From contig JAJPHL010000010.1 in the NCBI GenBank assembly GCA_021325275.1, positions 1-64,000 on the forward strand: a stretch of DNA of 64,000 bases, written 5' to 3'. The notes beneath the pieces were generated by a model. That model saw nothing but the letters and a program-made list of their open reading frames with translations, did no database searches and had not been told where the DNA came from. This DNA comes from Terriglobia bacterium. Lineage in GTDB: Bacteria; Acidobacteriota; Terriglobia; JAJPHL01. The position numbers and the translations under genes were made by a program. Below are positions 1-8,557 of the stretch, in pieces. The number at the start of each line of letters is the position of its first letter. Position 1 is the stretch's first letter.

Positions 1-127
1 AGCCTCCTTGAGTTTGTTTCTGAATCAGCGTCCCGCTGAGTTCAGCTCTTTGTAAACCCTGGAGGCTCCTCGAGTTTGCGTACTTATACATTCAAACAGC
101 CTGATCTTCAACAGTCAGGGAAACATT

Positions 128-820
128 GTGTGGGACAGCTTCGGCAGCAACGTTCTGGGGCTCTATGACACCACCACCCAGACCCAATCCACGGTGGAAA
201 GTTTCGGCAACGGCCCGGCCGACATGGCGCTGGAACCGAGTGGCAATACGCTCCTGGTGGCGAATGCGGGAAGCGACTATATTTCTCGCGTGAACGCGAC
301 TACGCTGGCCGATCAGCAGGACCTCACGATCGGCGCGCGCCCCGATGGTTTGGCGTATGACGACAACGGGGATCTCTTCGCCGTGCTGGGCGTGAGCGAA
401 GTCGCGCAAATCGATCCGACCACCGGTGCGATCCTCAACTTTATCGGCAACCTGTCGGAGGCCGATGGTTTAACCTTCGATTCCTCCACCGGCATGTTGT
501 ACGTTGGATCGGATGCCGGCGGCTTCTACACCGTCGACACCGGCCTGACCAGCGCGGTTTTCACGGATCTCGGAATCACTACCGATGGCATCGCTAGCTC
601 CGGAAACCTTCTGTATCTGATCAATCGCGGAGTCGGCGGAGTTCAGTACAATCTTTCGGACCAGTCCACCCTCGTCAGTCCCGGCATCACGGGCGCGGAC
701 GATATCGCGCCGGTGGCCGGCCTGGGATCGCAGCAAACCACTCCCGAGCCGGGGTCGATGATGCTTCTTGCGACGGGGTTGCTGGCGCTCAAGCGAGTGA
801 TTCGGCGAAAGAGCGCCTAG
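128..820 (+). CDS. PEP-CTERM-tailed beta-propeller-like protein, possibly 5'-truncated
   Basis: The body reads like repeated YncE/NHL-type propeller blades, for example LEPSGNTLLVANAGS and LTFDSSTGMLYVG. The last 26 residues show PEP-CTERM layout: TPEPGSMM, a hydrophobic stretch, then basic residues (RRKSA). In that family the tail is cut by an exosortase and the protein goes to the cell surface; no exosortase gene lies in this window. The GTG at 128 is only the first usable start. The frame stays open upstream to a TAA at 53-55, and the residues there (NSLIFNSQGNIVWDSFG) still look like propeller sequence, but no start codon with a signal peptide is visible. The gene may have lost its 5' end or may be broken at the TAA. 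The tail is convincing; the start is not. Confidence 0.6.
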   Translation: MWDSFGSNVLGLYDTTTQTQSTVESFGNGPADMALEPSGNTLLVANAGSDYISRVNATTLADQQDLTIGARPDGLAYDDNGDLFAVLGVSEVAQIDPTTGAILNFIGNLSEADGLTFDSSTGMLYVGSDAGGFYTVDTGLTSAVFTDLGITTDGIASSGNLLYLINRGVGGVQYNLSDQSTLVSPGITGADDIAPVAGLGSQQTTPEPGSMMLLATGLLALKRVIRRKSA

Positions 821-863
821 CTTGGTTCGCCGTCACCAACGAACGGGCGGGCCCAGCAACGGG

Positions 864-893
864 TCGACGCCAACGCAGGAATGACGATATAAT
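864..893 (+). promoter_or_regulatory. Probable sigma-70-type promoter of the cyclophilin pair
   Basis: TCGACG (864-869), an 18-base spacer and a perfect TATAAT (888-893) stand about 30 bases before the ATG at 925. An AGGGGAGG ribosome site at 908-915 follows, so this gene has a conventional leader, unlike several others in the window. Confidence 0.5.
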
Positions 894-924
894 CCTCTCT
901 TAACATCAGGGGAGGCGTAGACTC

Positions 925-1569
925 ATGCGGTGGGGAAGGCTGTTGTTGGCGCTGGCAGTCACCGCAGCAAGCGCCTACTCTGCGCCGTTGCAATCCACAA
1001 AACCGCCGGCCAAGTCATCGAGCAAATCCGCCACGAAAAAACGCGACCCCGGGCTCTACGCGATTCTGCAAACGTCGATGGGCACCATCGTGTGCGAATT
1101 GTTCGAGAAGGAGACGCCGCTGGCCGTCGAGAATTTCGTGGGACTCGCCGAAGGAACCAAGGACTGGACCGATCCCCGCACTAAAGAAGTGAAATCCAAG
1201 GTTCCGTTTTACAACAATACGATTTTTCATCGCGTCTATCCGAAGTTCATGATTCAAGGCGGCGATCCGTTGGAGAACGGCAAGGGTGGTCCGGGATACA
1301 AGTTCAACGACGAGATCCTTCCGTCGCTGCGCTTCAACATTCCTGGGCGCTTGGCGATGGCCAACAGCCAGCCGAACGCCGCGGGCAGCCAGTTTTTTAT
1401 CACGGTGGCGCCGGCTCAGCACTTGGACGGCCGGCACACGATTTTCGGAACGGTGGTAGAAGGCCTCGATGTGGCGGCGCGCATCGCGGCCGTGGCGCGC
1501 GATCGCCACGACAAGCCGCTCACGCAGGTGCAACTCGATAAAATTACCATTCAAAGGATCAAAAAATGA
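925..1569 (+). CDS. Secreted cyclophilin-type peptidyl-prolyl isomerase
   Basis: Catalyses cis-trans isomerisation of X-Pro bonds, probably outside the inner membrane. The N-terminus (MRWGRLLLALAVTAASAYSA) is a typical signal peptide, followed by a Lys/Ser/Pro linker to about residue 40. The cyclophilin core then shows FHRVYPKFMIQGGDP, GGPGYKF, AMANSQPNAAGSQFFIT and HTIFGTVVEG. It carries the catalytic Arg of FHRV and the Gln-Phe-Phe pocket motif. Its stop overlaps the next cyclophilin's start (ATGA at 1566-1569), so the two are cotranslated; the downstream copy lacks a signal peptide. Length (214 aa) is normal for a secreted bacterial cyclophilin. Confidence 0.93.
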   Translation: MRWGRLLLALAVTAASAYSAPLQSTKPPAKSSSKSATKKRDPGLYAILQTSMGTIVCELFEKETPLAVENFVGLAEGTKDWTDPRTKEVKSKVPFYNNTIFHRVYPKFMIQGGDPLENGKGGPGYKFNDEILPSLRFNIPGRLAMANSQPNAAGSQFFITVAPAQHLDGRHTIFGTVVEGLDVAARIAAVARDRHDKPLTQVQLDKITIQRIKK

Positions 1570-2045
1570 AAGCTACTTTCCATACGTCGCTCGGAAATAT
1601 CGTTTGTGAGTTGTATCCGAAGGAAGCTCCCAAGACCGTCGAGAATTTTACGGGACTCGCCGAGGGAACCAAGGCGTGGAAGAATCCGCGCACCGGAAAA
1701 GCGGGCGAAGGCCCGCTCTACAGCAACACGGTGTTTCATCGCGTGATTCCGGAGTTCATGATTCAAGGCGGATGTCCGCTCGCCAACGGCACGGGCGGTC
1801 CCGGCTATCAGTTCGAAGATGAGTTCGCGCCGAACCTCGCGTTCGATCGTCCGGGGCGCTTGGCGATGGCCAACGCGGGACCGGGAACCAACGGCAGCCA
1901 ATTCTTCATCACCGAAGTGCCGACAACGTGGCTGAATCGCAAGCACACGATTTTCGGTCAAGTGACCGAAGGCCAGGAGTTGGTCGCGAAAATTGCACGC
2001 AGCGCGGGCAAAGTGTCGCTGGAAAAAATCACGATCGAGAAATAA
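1566..2045 (+). CDS. Cytoplasmic cyclophilin-type peptidyl-prolyl isomerase
   Basis: A 159-residue single-domain cyclophilin with no signal peptide, probably cytoplasmic. FHRVIPEFMIQGG, GGPGYQFEDE, AMANAGPGTNGSQFFIT and HTIFGQVTEGQ cover the active site. It overlaps the secreted paralogue by four bases (ATGA), and the two share long stretches such as 'VENFxGLAEGTKxW', so they look like a tandem duplication in which one copy is exported. The short C-terminus (SLEKITIEK) matches the paralogue's LDKITIQRIKK. Confidence 0.93.
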   Translation: MKATFHTSLGNIVCELYPKEAPKTVENFTGLAEGTKAWKNPRTGKAGEGPLYSNTVFHRVIPEFMIQGGCPLANGTGGPGYQFEDEFAPNLAFDRPGRLAMANAGPGTNGSQFFITEVPTTWLNRKHTIFGQVTEGQELVAKIARSAGKVSLEKITIEK

Positions 2046-2069
2046 CGCGTTGCGCATGGCGCCTCTTCA

Positions 2070-2085
2070 GCTGACCAAGGTCAGC
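2070..2085. terminator. Short hairpin between convergent genes
   Basis: GCTGACC-AA-GGTCAGC is a perfect 7-bp stem in the 35-base gap between the cyclophilin stop and the reverse-strand barrel gene, overlapping the latter's stop codon. It has no clear U-tract on either side, so a termination role is only possible. Confidence 0.3.
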
Positions 2086-4240
2086 GGAACAGATTCACCA
2101 CGTCCAACTTGAAGTACACCGCTCCTGCCGGCTCCGCGCCATTGTGCGAGGGATTGAACGCATACGCTAGAGTGAAATTCGCGATGGCCAGAGTGAAGCG
2201 GACACCACCGCCGGCGGCGTAGCGCGTCCCAACGCCTGTGGGCCAATCGCGCGCTACGTCGAAAATCGCCACCGGCGCGACGGAATAGACGTTGAGTTGG
2301 TGCAAGAACACATTTAGGGCGCGAATGCCGGGCGCCAATGTCTCTTGCGCCTGCTGAACATAAATCGGCGAATCAATCTGCGCGAGGCTCGCTTGAATCG
2401 CTTTCCGCGATTGCGTCACCGGCGCCAGTAGCGATTGCATCTGCGAAGCCAGTGCCGCCTGGGAGCCCGCATCGAGACTTGCGATCAGCTTTTGGACGTT
2501 CGCTTCCAAAGCCGGCACGCTTTGGTTGGCGAGGGTTCCCGCCGTTGTGGGGTTGGGGTTGGCCACGATCAACGGGACGCCGAAGCGGATGTTGAGAAGC
2601 TCGCTTCTCATGCTCGATAGCACTTGTGCAGTCGCCGGCTGCGACGCGACATCCGCGGGGATTTCGGGCAGCTTGTCTTCCAGATTCTTCGCCGCCGCGG
2701 CGAGTTCCGTCGCATTCTTCGATATCGCGGCGAAGGCTCCAGCCGCTTTTTGATCTTTCGCTTTATTGGAATTGGCGATGGCTGTCAGCGCGGTATTGAA
2801 CTGGCCGTTCAGGATCGGCAGAAATTGCGGGTCCTTCGCCAAGTCGCCCGGCAGCATGGGAAGTCCCCACAAATGAAATGCGATCGTGGCATTGGCGGAG
2901 TAGAAACGGCTGCCGCCCAAGCCCGCTACAGGCGAAAGCGCGCCCATTTGGTTTTCTCGAATGCTCCGAATGTACGGCTCGCTCTGGATGATCCACGAGT
3001 CGTCGGTGACGAAGGGCCGAACTTGATTTCCACCGAGAAAGCGCTCCGCAAGCGGCGCGCCGCTGGCGTCAACGATCAGGCCGCCGGCCCATCGGGTCTC
3101 CAGGTCGATCGATTTGTGGACCGTCGCACACAAAGGTCCTTTGAAAAATCCGCTGCCCCCGGCCGGTTCTTGGTCCGGCGCTTTCGCTCCGCACGGCAAC
3201 TGAAATGTCGCGTTGTACCCAAGGTCCAAGATGTGTTTCTGAAACGTGGGAGCGCCCGACTGCATCATCCTGCCGAGTTGCAAACCATACGATGCCGTGA
3301 AGGCGCCGTCGCCCGGACGTCCACTGACTCCAGCCAGTAGTTTGAGCGATCCGTATGCGGAATTCTGAAGCAGTCCGGCGGGCGCCTGCGGATCATTGGC
3401 CTGCTGATGTCCGCCTTCGAGCACGCCGCCGTAACGGAAAATCATGTGCACGGCCGTGGACTCTTTGGTGGACGCCGAGAATCTGGCAGTGAGTTTTCCT
3501 TCCTCGATACGCGCCGCGCCGGCCGGCGTGCCAAGATACTCGTACGTCGCGGCCCATGCGGCGCTGTTCCAAAAATCCGTGGCCGCGCCGATGGGATGGC
3601 CAAGGTCCAAGTGTCCCGACTGGCTATTCGCGGAGACTTCCGACTCGCCCTTGATCTGAAATCCGTTGGTTTGGGAGGAAAAGCTCAAACCGCCGAGGCT
3701 TCCGCGCGTTTGGCTGTATCCCGCCAACGGAACGACCAACCATCCACTGTCGGCGGCGCGAGTCGCGCCGGTGGCTGCGGGACGTGCGGCTTCGTTGGTT
3801 TGCTCTTCGATGGTGGATCCAAGCGACGCCGACGCCACGTTGGAAAAGATTGCATAAACCACGCGCAGCGTGCGCGTGGAAGGATCGCAATCGTAGATTT
3901 GCGCTCTGGCAAAGGAGAACTTGACTCGCTGCCGGCTAAAAGCGAAATTGGCGAGCATCCTGGCGCTGAGGTAGTCGTTATCCTGATTGAATTTGTCGAA
4001 CGAGAACGTGCCGTGGACCTTGAGCTGCAGCCCGTTCTGGAGAGCCGAGAAGCGCGACCCAAAGAGCGTCAAGAAGCCGGTGGGATCTTCGAGATCGAGT
4101 TTGGAAATTGTGTAGCCGTCATAGGCCGCCGACTTGAGGGGGCAGACTTCGCTGATTTCCCCAGTGGCGGCGGACAAACGGAGCGCCGGCACGAACAGCG
4201 TGGTCGCGATGATGGCGATTTGAAATCTCGCACGCGGCAC
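2081..4240 (-). CDS. Probable outer-membrane beta-barrel protein, Omp85-like, with a large helical insert
   Basis: A 719-residue exported protein with a signal peptide in residues 1-24 (IAIIATTLFVPALRLSA). From about residue 385 it resembles the Omp85/surface-antigen barrel: LAERFLGGNQVRPFV (family form GGxxxxRGF), then GGSRFYSANATIAFHL, then FDVARDW, GGGVRFTLAIANFTLAYAF and a C-terminal strand ending VVNLFR. Between the GGSRFY strand pair and FDVARDW lies an Ala/Gln/Leu-rich, apparently helical segment of about 185 residues (465-649), unusual in the middle of a barrel. No POTRA domain is obvious in the N-terminal half, which is beta-rich. A 122-residue gene ends 7 bases upstream, so the two are probably cotranscribed. 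The Omp85 assignment is by motif only; another porin family is possible. Confidence 0.55.
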   Translation of the reverse strand: MPRARFQIAIIATTLFVPALRLSAATGEISEVCPLKSAAYDGYTISKLDLEDPTGFLTLFGSRFSALQNGLQLKVHGTFSFDKFNQDNDYLSARMLANFAFSRQRVKFSFARAQIYDCDPSTRTLRVVYAIFSNVASASLGSTIEEQTNEAARPAATGATRAADSGWLVVPLAGYSQTRGSLGGLSFSSQTNGFQIKGESEVSANSQSGHLDLGHPIGAATDFWNSAAWAATYEYLGTPAGAARIEEGKLTARFSASTKESTAVHMIFRYGGVLEGGHQQANDPQAPAGLLQNSAYGSLKLLAGVSGRPGDGAFTASYGLQLGRMMQSGAPTFQKHILDLGYNATFQLPCGAKAPDQEPAGGSGFFKGPLCATVHKSIDLETRWAGGLIVDASGAPLAERFLGGNQVRPFVTDDSWIIQSEPYIRSIRENQMGALSPVAGLGGSRFYSANATIAFHLWGLPMLPGDLAKDPQFLPILNGQFNTALTAIANSNKAKDQKAAGAFAAISKNATELAAAAKNLEDKLPEIPADVASQPATAQVLSSMRSELLNIRFGVPLIVANPNPTTAGTLANQSVPALEANVQKLIASLDAGSQAALASQMQSLLAPVTQSRKAIQASLAQIDSPIYVQQAQETLAPGIRALNVFLHQLNVYSVAPVAIFDVARDWPTGVGTRYAAGGGVRFTLAIANFTLAYAFNPSHNGAEPAGAVYFKLDVVNLFR

Positions 4241-4247
4241 GTTGCAG

Positions 4248-4616
4248 CTAGCTGCCTTGGCCGGCTTGGAGGGGCGGCATCGCGCGCACGGCGATCACTT
4301 GCTGCAGCGCGTTATCCTTATCGGGCTTGCTGACGGTGTTGTCCTTGGCCATGGCGGCGGCAATCTGCGCTTGCCCTTGCTGATTGGCGTCCAGGCCTTT
4401 GGCGCCGGCCGTCGCCTCGGCTTGCGGGTGGTTGATAGGATCGATCTCCACGCTGAGCGCCACGACTGTGGCGAGCGGAGAGCCTTCCTTCAGCGTGAAC
4501 GACAGTTTCCACGTGGCTTGATCATTGGCGTTGCACGTCTTGCTCAGAGTGAAAAGAATCTGCTGCGTCTTGCTGGGATCGACCTCCAAATTCACCGAAA
4601 TCGGCCTGCACGGCAT
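4248..4616 (-). CDS. Small uncharacterised protein upstream of the barrel gene
   Basis: A 122-residue protein that I do not recognise. It starts MPCRPISVNLEVDPSK, has a beta-strand-rich first 65 residues (WKLSFTLKEG, VVALSVEIDP) and a polar Gln/Ala-rich tail. There is no signal peptide. The start is supported by AGGAGG five bases before the ATG. Only 7 bases separate it from the barrel gene, so it is probably a partner. A second gene pair of the same layout lies at 43816-45774, whose small protein also begins MPC followed by a VDP motif; the similarity is too weak to call homology by eye. Confidence 0.6.
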   Translation of the reverse strand: MPCRPISVNLEVDPSKTQQILFTLSKTCNANDQATWKLSFTLKEGSPLATVVALSVEIDPINHPQAEATAGAKGLDANQQGQAQIAAAMAKDNTVSKPDKDNALQQVIAVRAMPPLQAGQGS

Positions 4617-4688
4617 GCGCGCCTCCTATCAATCGCGTCAAATAACAGCGGGGTCATCGTACCACAGTGACGGCGGGGAGGCTCATTG

Positions 4689-5705
4689 TCACGGAAGAAA
4701 CGGCTTCAGTAATTCAGGCGTTTTTCCGCCGAGAATTATTTGTCCCAGGAGTTGCGCGCTCAGCGGCGCGAGCAAGATGCCGTTGCGCAAGTGTCCCACC
4801 GAAACGTAATAACCGGGAATTGTCGTCGCGCCGATCAGCGGCAATCCGGTGCGCGACGCCGGACGGAGTCCCGCCCACGACTCGACGATCGGAGCGTTGC
4901 GAATCTTCGGGACGAGTTTGGCTGCCCCTTCCAGCAACTTCGCGATCACGCCGGAATCGACGGATTTGTCGAAACCGACGTCTTCCATCGTGGCGCCGAC
5001 GACGATGCGGCCGTCTTCTCGCGGCACCAGATACACATGCTCGTCGCGGACCATGTATCGCAACTTCCAACCGTCGGCGCGCACGGCGCAAATTTGGCCT
5101 TTGACCGGGCGAATGTCGAGGTTTACGTGATGACGCCCGTCCTGCGCTGAGATCCGGCCGGACCACGCGCCGGCCGAGTTCACCACGGCGTCCGCTTCGG
5201 CCAACACGCGCGCCTCGGACGACACGCGCAATACTTCGCCCGAGCGCTCCACACGCGTCGCGGCCGCCTTGACAAACTCTACCCGATGCTTCTTGCACGA
5301 CTGCGCCAGCGCCGCGCAGAGCAATCGGTTGTCGACGGAATATTCGCCGGGAAAAAAAAGCGCCGGCTGCCAGACAAGCTCGGGTTCGCGCAGCGCGTCC
5401 TTGACCGTTCCCTTCGGCGACATCATCAGCAAGCCGTCGGTGCGCAGACCGACGCGGCGGCCCGTTTCCTTCTCCAGCGCGGCAACATATTCGGGATACC
5501 CGTCGCGCGCCGCGACTTGCAACGCGCGAAAATGGCGGTCGGGATGTTTCTCCGAATCGGGCGCCAGCATTCCGGCGGCCGCCCACGACGCTTCCAGTCC
5601 CGGCGCTTGCGGATCGAAGACGGTCACGCGCAGTTTGTGCGCGGCCAGTTCGCGGGCCAGCGCCAGGCCGACCACGCCGCCGCCCAAAATCGCGATGCTT
5701 TTCAT
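4689..5705 (-). CDS. thiO: Glycine oxidase ThiO-like FAD-dependent amine oxidase
   Basis: A DAO-family flavoenzyme of 338 residues. The N-terminal FAD-binding Rossmann motif is IAILGGGVVGLALARELA with the acidic end of the second strand (VFDPQ). The ThiO-type stretch SWAAAGMLAPDSE follows near residue 40, and the C-terminal FAD contacts read ESWAGLRPASRTGLPLIG and GHLRNGILLAP. In thiamine synthesis ThiO oxidises glycine to the imine used by ThiG for the thiazole ring. No other thi gene is in the window and no THI riboswitch is visible, so another small amine could be the substrate. It starts 7 bases after the stop of the preceding reverse-strand gene. Confidence 0.8.
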   Translation of the reverse strand: MKSIAILGGGVVGLALARELAAHKLRVTVFDPQAPGLEASWAAAGMLAPDSEKHPDRHFRALQVAARDGYPEYVAALEKETGRRVGLRTDGLLMMSPKGTVKDALREPELVWQPALFFPGEYSVDNRLLCAALAQSCKKHRVEFVKAAATRVERSGEVLRVSSEARVLAEADAVVNSAGAWSGRISAQDGRHHVNLDIRPVKGQICAVRADGWKLRYMVRDEHVYLVPREDGRIVVGATMEDVGFDKSVDSGVIAKLLEGAAKLVPKIRNAPIVESWAGLRPASRTGLPLIGATTIPGYYVSVGHLRNGILLAPLSAQLLGQIILGGKTPELLKPFLP

Positions 5706-5712
5706 TGGTCCG

Positions 5713-6471
5713 TTATGGGAGTGTGCGCTGTTCGAAACCGTAGCGCTCCAGGCGGTAATGATCGCCGATATGTCTCACCATGGCGAGTTTTCCTTCCCAT
5801 CGCGATTCCATAAAATAGGGAAACCACTCGCCTTCAAATTCTTTTTGCCGCATCTCGAACGTTCCGCCTTCCTTAATGCGGACCGCCAAGCCGCCCCAGA
5901 GCGCAAAATCCTTGAACGTTTTCGCCTCTATGCGCATCACGTTGTGGGTTTCCTTGTCGATCCACGCGCGGCCGCTCACGCTTTTCATCAGTTCGGTTGT
6001 TCGCGACGTCGCTTCGTAGTTCGGATTCGGCCTGATGTCGATGACGATCGCGGTGCGTCCGTCGAACGTGGTTTCGTTGACGAAGGTAAACGTGAAGGCC
6101 TTCAAGCATTGCTGCATGATGTCGATCTGGGTCTTGTGTCCTTCGCGGATTTTTTCGGCGCGTTTGCGCCATTCGGCGTCGGCCGGAGGAAATGGATCGG
6201 TCGGCTTCGCGCCTGTGGCTTTACCGTTGATTTCCAGGCGTTGATAAACCGGAACGCCGTCGCGAAAACAAACGTGCTCCAAGCGCGTTTCCTGCTTACG
6301 ATGGGGATTGTCGCCGGTGTCCTCCTGGAAAATGCGCATGGTGAAGCAGTGCTTCTCCACGTCGTCGAACATTTTCGTTTCGTGGGCGACGGCGTCGCGT
6401 GCCAGCGCGTTGACGTCGATAGGGGAGTCGGGCGGCGCGGCGAATGTCATCAGGATTCCAAGAAAGAACAT
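5713..6471 (-). CDS. Uncharacterised, possibly exported protein
   Basis: A 252-residue protein that I cannot name. It begins with a very short hydrophobic stretch (MFFLGILMTFAA), which could be a weak signal peptide. The rest has alternating beta-strand sequence such as RTAIVIDIRPNP, GRAWIDKETHNVMRIEAK and EGEWFPYFMESRWEGK. This reminds me of LolA/LolB-fold 'outer membrane lipoprotein-sorting' proteins, where a concave sheet binds a lipid, but no diagnostic motif is present. It precedes thiO by 7 bases. A TAGACT hexamer lies six bases before its ATG, so it may be read from a leaderless transcript. Confidence 0.55.
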   Translation of the reverse strand: MFFLGILMTFAAPPDSPIDVNALARDAVAHETKMFDDVEKHCFTMRIFQEDTGDNPHRKQETRLEHVCFRDGVPVYQRLEINGKATGAKPTDPFPPADAEWRKRAEKIREGHKTQIDIMQQCLKAFTFTFVNETTFDGRTAIVIDIRPNPNYEATSRTTELMKSVSGRAWIDKETHNVMRIEAKTFKDFALWGGLAVRIKEGGTFEMRQKEFEGEWFPYFMESRWEGKLAMVRHIGDHYRLERYGFEQRTLP

Positions 6472-6477
6472 GTCTCT

Positions 6478-6483
6478 AGTCTA
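6478..6483 (-). promoter_or_regulatory. -10-like hexamer six bases before a start codon
   Basis: On the reverse strand TAGACT is followed by six bases and the ATG at 6471. This spacing puts the expected transcription start at or beside the start codon. Confidence 0.4.
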
Positions 6484-6489
6484 TCGCCC

Positions 6490-6622
6490 TTTGGAGTGCG
6501 GCGACTTGTCGCCGCTTTGGACGCGCGAGGCTTGACTCGCGCGCTCGTTTGTAACTACGCGTATTCGCGGCCCGCGACAAGTCGCGGGCGAACAAAGCGG
6601 CGACAAGTCGCCGCACTCCAAA
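6490..6622. repeat. Compound palindromic element with four hairpins
   Basis: The 30-base ends (6490-6519 and 6593-6622) are exact reverse complements. Each contains its own hairpin, GCGGCGAC-TT-GTCGCCGC at 6498-6515 and its complement form at 6597-6614. Two more hairpins lie inside: GCGCGAG/CTCGCGC (6523-6542) and CCCGCGAC-AA-GTCGCGGG (6571-6588). It fills the gap between two reverse-strand genes and has no coding capacity. It looks like a REP/MITE-type non-autonomous element; no transposase is nearby. Confidence 0.75.
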
Positions 6623-6623
6623 T

Positions 6624-8552
6624 TTATCGGACCACGTTCGGGAGTTCCACGAAACTCGCTTGACCCGGAGAGTGATAGACGCGCTGCGTCGCTTTCTTGT
6701 AGTCGCCGGGCTTGGCCCAGAAAATGTTCGGCACGAACGTTTGTGGATTGCGATCGTAGAGCGGGAACCAACTCGACTGCACTTGAATCATGATGCGATG
6801 TCCCGGCTCGAAGACATGATTCACGGTCGGCAAGTTCCATTTGAAGAGCAATGGGGTGTTGGGAGTAAGTGCTTTGGCGGTTTCGAGACTTTCGCGATAG
6901 CGTCCGCGGAAAATATCCATTGAAACCGGCAGTTGATAGCCGCCGAGGTTCGGCTGTCCCGCGACTTCGTCAGGATAAACGTCGATCACTTTCACCACCC
7001 AATCGGAATCGGTGCCGCTGGTCGACGCAATCAAGTTGACCACTGGCTGTCCGTGAACCGAAACCGCTTCCGTGAGCACGTCTGACGTGAACGTCAGCAC
7101 GTCGGGACGCCCCGACGCTTCGCGCTGATCGTCGACCAGCCACTGCGTCCACGTGAGCGGAAATTCGTAGCCCACCGGCTGGCTGGGACGCGCGCGAAAC
7201 GGCACGGGCTTTGAAGGATCCGACACATACTCGTCGTAAGCAGAGTCACCGGTGGCCGGCGCACTGAAGCTGGCCTTCGATCCCGAGTGCAGATAGAGTC
7301 GCGCGCCCGGCGCATTGCAGGAATCGCCGCACGACGGCCACGATTTCAGGTGTTGCCATTCGTTGGCGCCGGTTTCAAATGCGGTCACCGTCGGAGTGTT
7401 CAGCGGCGGCGGATTGTCTTTCAAATAATGATCGAGAAACGGCAGCAAAATGTGACGCCGGAAGTACAGCCCCGTGTCGCTATCGAATTTGATCGCGCCC
7501 AACCTGCTCGCTTCGCCGATTTCCTGACCGTGATGCCACGGTCCCATGACGAGAAAAACCTTGTCGTTGGCGGTGTCCTTCGGCTTGATCGCTTTGTACA
7601 CGGCGATCGCGCCGTAAATGTCCTCTTGGTCCCACAAGCTGTGCACCAACATCACCGGGATTTTCAGCGGCTCTTTGGCGAGCACTTTGTCCATTGCTTG
7701 GTCGACCCACCACTTGTCGTAGGAGGGATGCTCGAGCAACTTGCGCCAGAATCCCACTTGGTCGAGACCACGCTGGCGCCCGAGTTCGCCCGCCGAGACG
7801 GCGTTCATGAACATGTCGTAATCGTCGAAGTTGCTGGTGAACCACTTGACGGAGTTGTCGCGCGTGCCGTCTTGCTCGAAGATGTACGGCATGTTCTGCT
7901 CGCGAAACGCCCCGTTGTGAAACCAATCGTCGCCCATCCACCCATCGACCATCGGATTCATCGGCACCGACACTTTCAACGCGGGATGCGGATTCACAAG
8001 AGCCATGAGCGGCAAGAATCCGTCATAGGAAATGCCGAGAATACCGACCTTACCGTTGGACTCCGGAATATTTTTCACGAGCCAATCGACGGTGTCGTAC
8101 GTGTCGGTCGCGTGATCGACAGGCGTAGGATTTTGCGGTCCATGGAGGGGGCGATTCATCACGTAGTCGCCTTCCGAGCCATATTTGCCGCGAATGTCTT
8201 CCACCACGCGGATGTATCCGCCCTCGATGATCGTTTCGACGGCGTTGTCGTAGCCTTGCAGAATTGGTCCCAGGTGTGAGCTGACCGCGTGCGACGTCAG
8301 CTCGGTGGCGTTGTACGGCGTGCGCGTCAACAGGATCGGGGCATGTGACGCGGCTCTTGGAACGAGTATAACAGCGTGTAACTTCACGCCGTCGCGCATC
8401 GGGATCATCACGTCGCGGCGCGAGTAGTCGAAGGAGTCGGTCTTAGGAACAAGTTGCGCCGGTGTTTCGCTGGGAAAATTGGGATACTGCTGAGCCGACA
8501 GAGTGAACGCGAGCAGCAACGTGCCGCACGCAAAAGTCAGTTTTTGAGACAT
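6624..8552 (-). CDS. CocE/NonD-family (S15-like) secreted acyl hydrolase
   Basis: An alpha/beta hydrolase of 642 residues in the X-Pro dipeptidyl-peptidase / cocaine esterase / glutaryl-7-ACA acylase superfamily. After a signal peptide (MSQKLTFACGTLLLAFTLSA) come RRDVMIPMRDGVKLHAVI, the YDTVDWLV helix and the nucleophile elbow GILGISYDGF (Ser). Later LVHSLWDQEDIYGA and GPWHHGQE probably supply Asp and His. The C-terminal jelly-roll domain (TFTSDVLTEAVSVHGQPVV) is typical of this family. I chose the ATG at 8552 over one 48 bases upstream because it gives a clean signal peptide and has TATATT five bases before it. The substrate cannot be told from sequence. Confidence 0.88.
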   Translation of the reverse strand: MSQKLTFACGTLLLAFTLSAQQYPNFPSETPAQLVPKTDSFDYSRRDVMIPMRDGVKLHAVILVPRAASHAPILLTRTPYNATELTSHAVSSHLGPILQGYDNAVETIIEGGYIRVVEDIRGKYGSEGDYVMNRPLHGPQNPTPVDHATDTYDTVDWLVKNIPESNGKVGILGISYDGFLPLMALVNPHPALKVSVPMNPMVDGWMGDDWFHNGAFREQNMPYIFEQDGTRDNSVKWFTSNFDDYDMFMNAVSAGELGRQRGLDQVGFWRKLLEHPSYDKWWVDQAMDKVLAKEPLKIPVMLVHSLWDQEDIYGAIAVYKAIKPKDTANDKVFLVMGPWHHGQEIGEASRLGAIKFDSDTGLYFRRHILLPFLDHYLKDNPPPLNTPTVTAFETGANEWQHLKSWPSCGDSCNAPGARLYLHSGSKASFSAPATGDSAYDEYVSDPSKPVPFRARPSQPVGYEFPLTWTQWLVDDQREASGRPDVLTFTSDVLTEAVSVHGQPVVNLIASTSGTDSDWVVKVIDVYPDEVAGQPNLGGYQLPVSMDIFRGRYRESLETAKALTPNTPLLFKWNLPTVNHVFEPGHRIMIQVQSSWFPLYDRNPQTFVPNIFWAKPGDYKKATQRVYHSPGQASFVELPNVVR

Positions 8553-8557
8553 GAGCG

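Noticed and set aside
51-60. TAA at 53-55 read through as one longer gene
   Set aside because: No suppressor or selenocysteine-type context; more likely the gene is truncated.
5700-5720. Thiamine riboswitch upstream of thiO
   Set aside because: Only 7 bases separate it from the previous gene, and no THI-box-like sequence is present.
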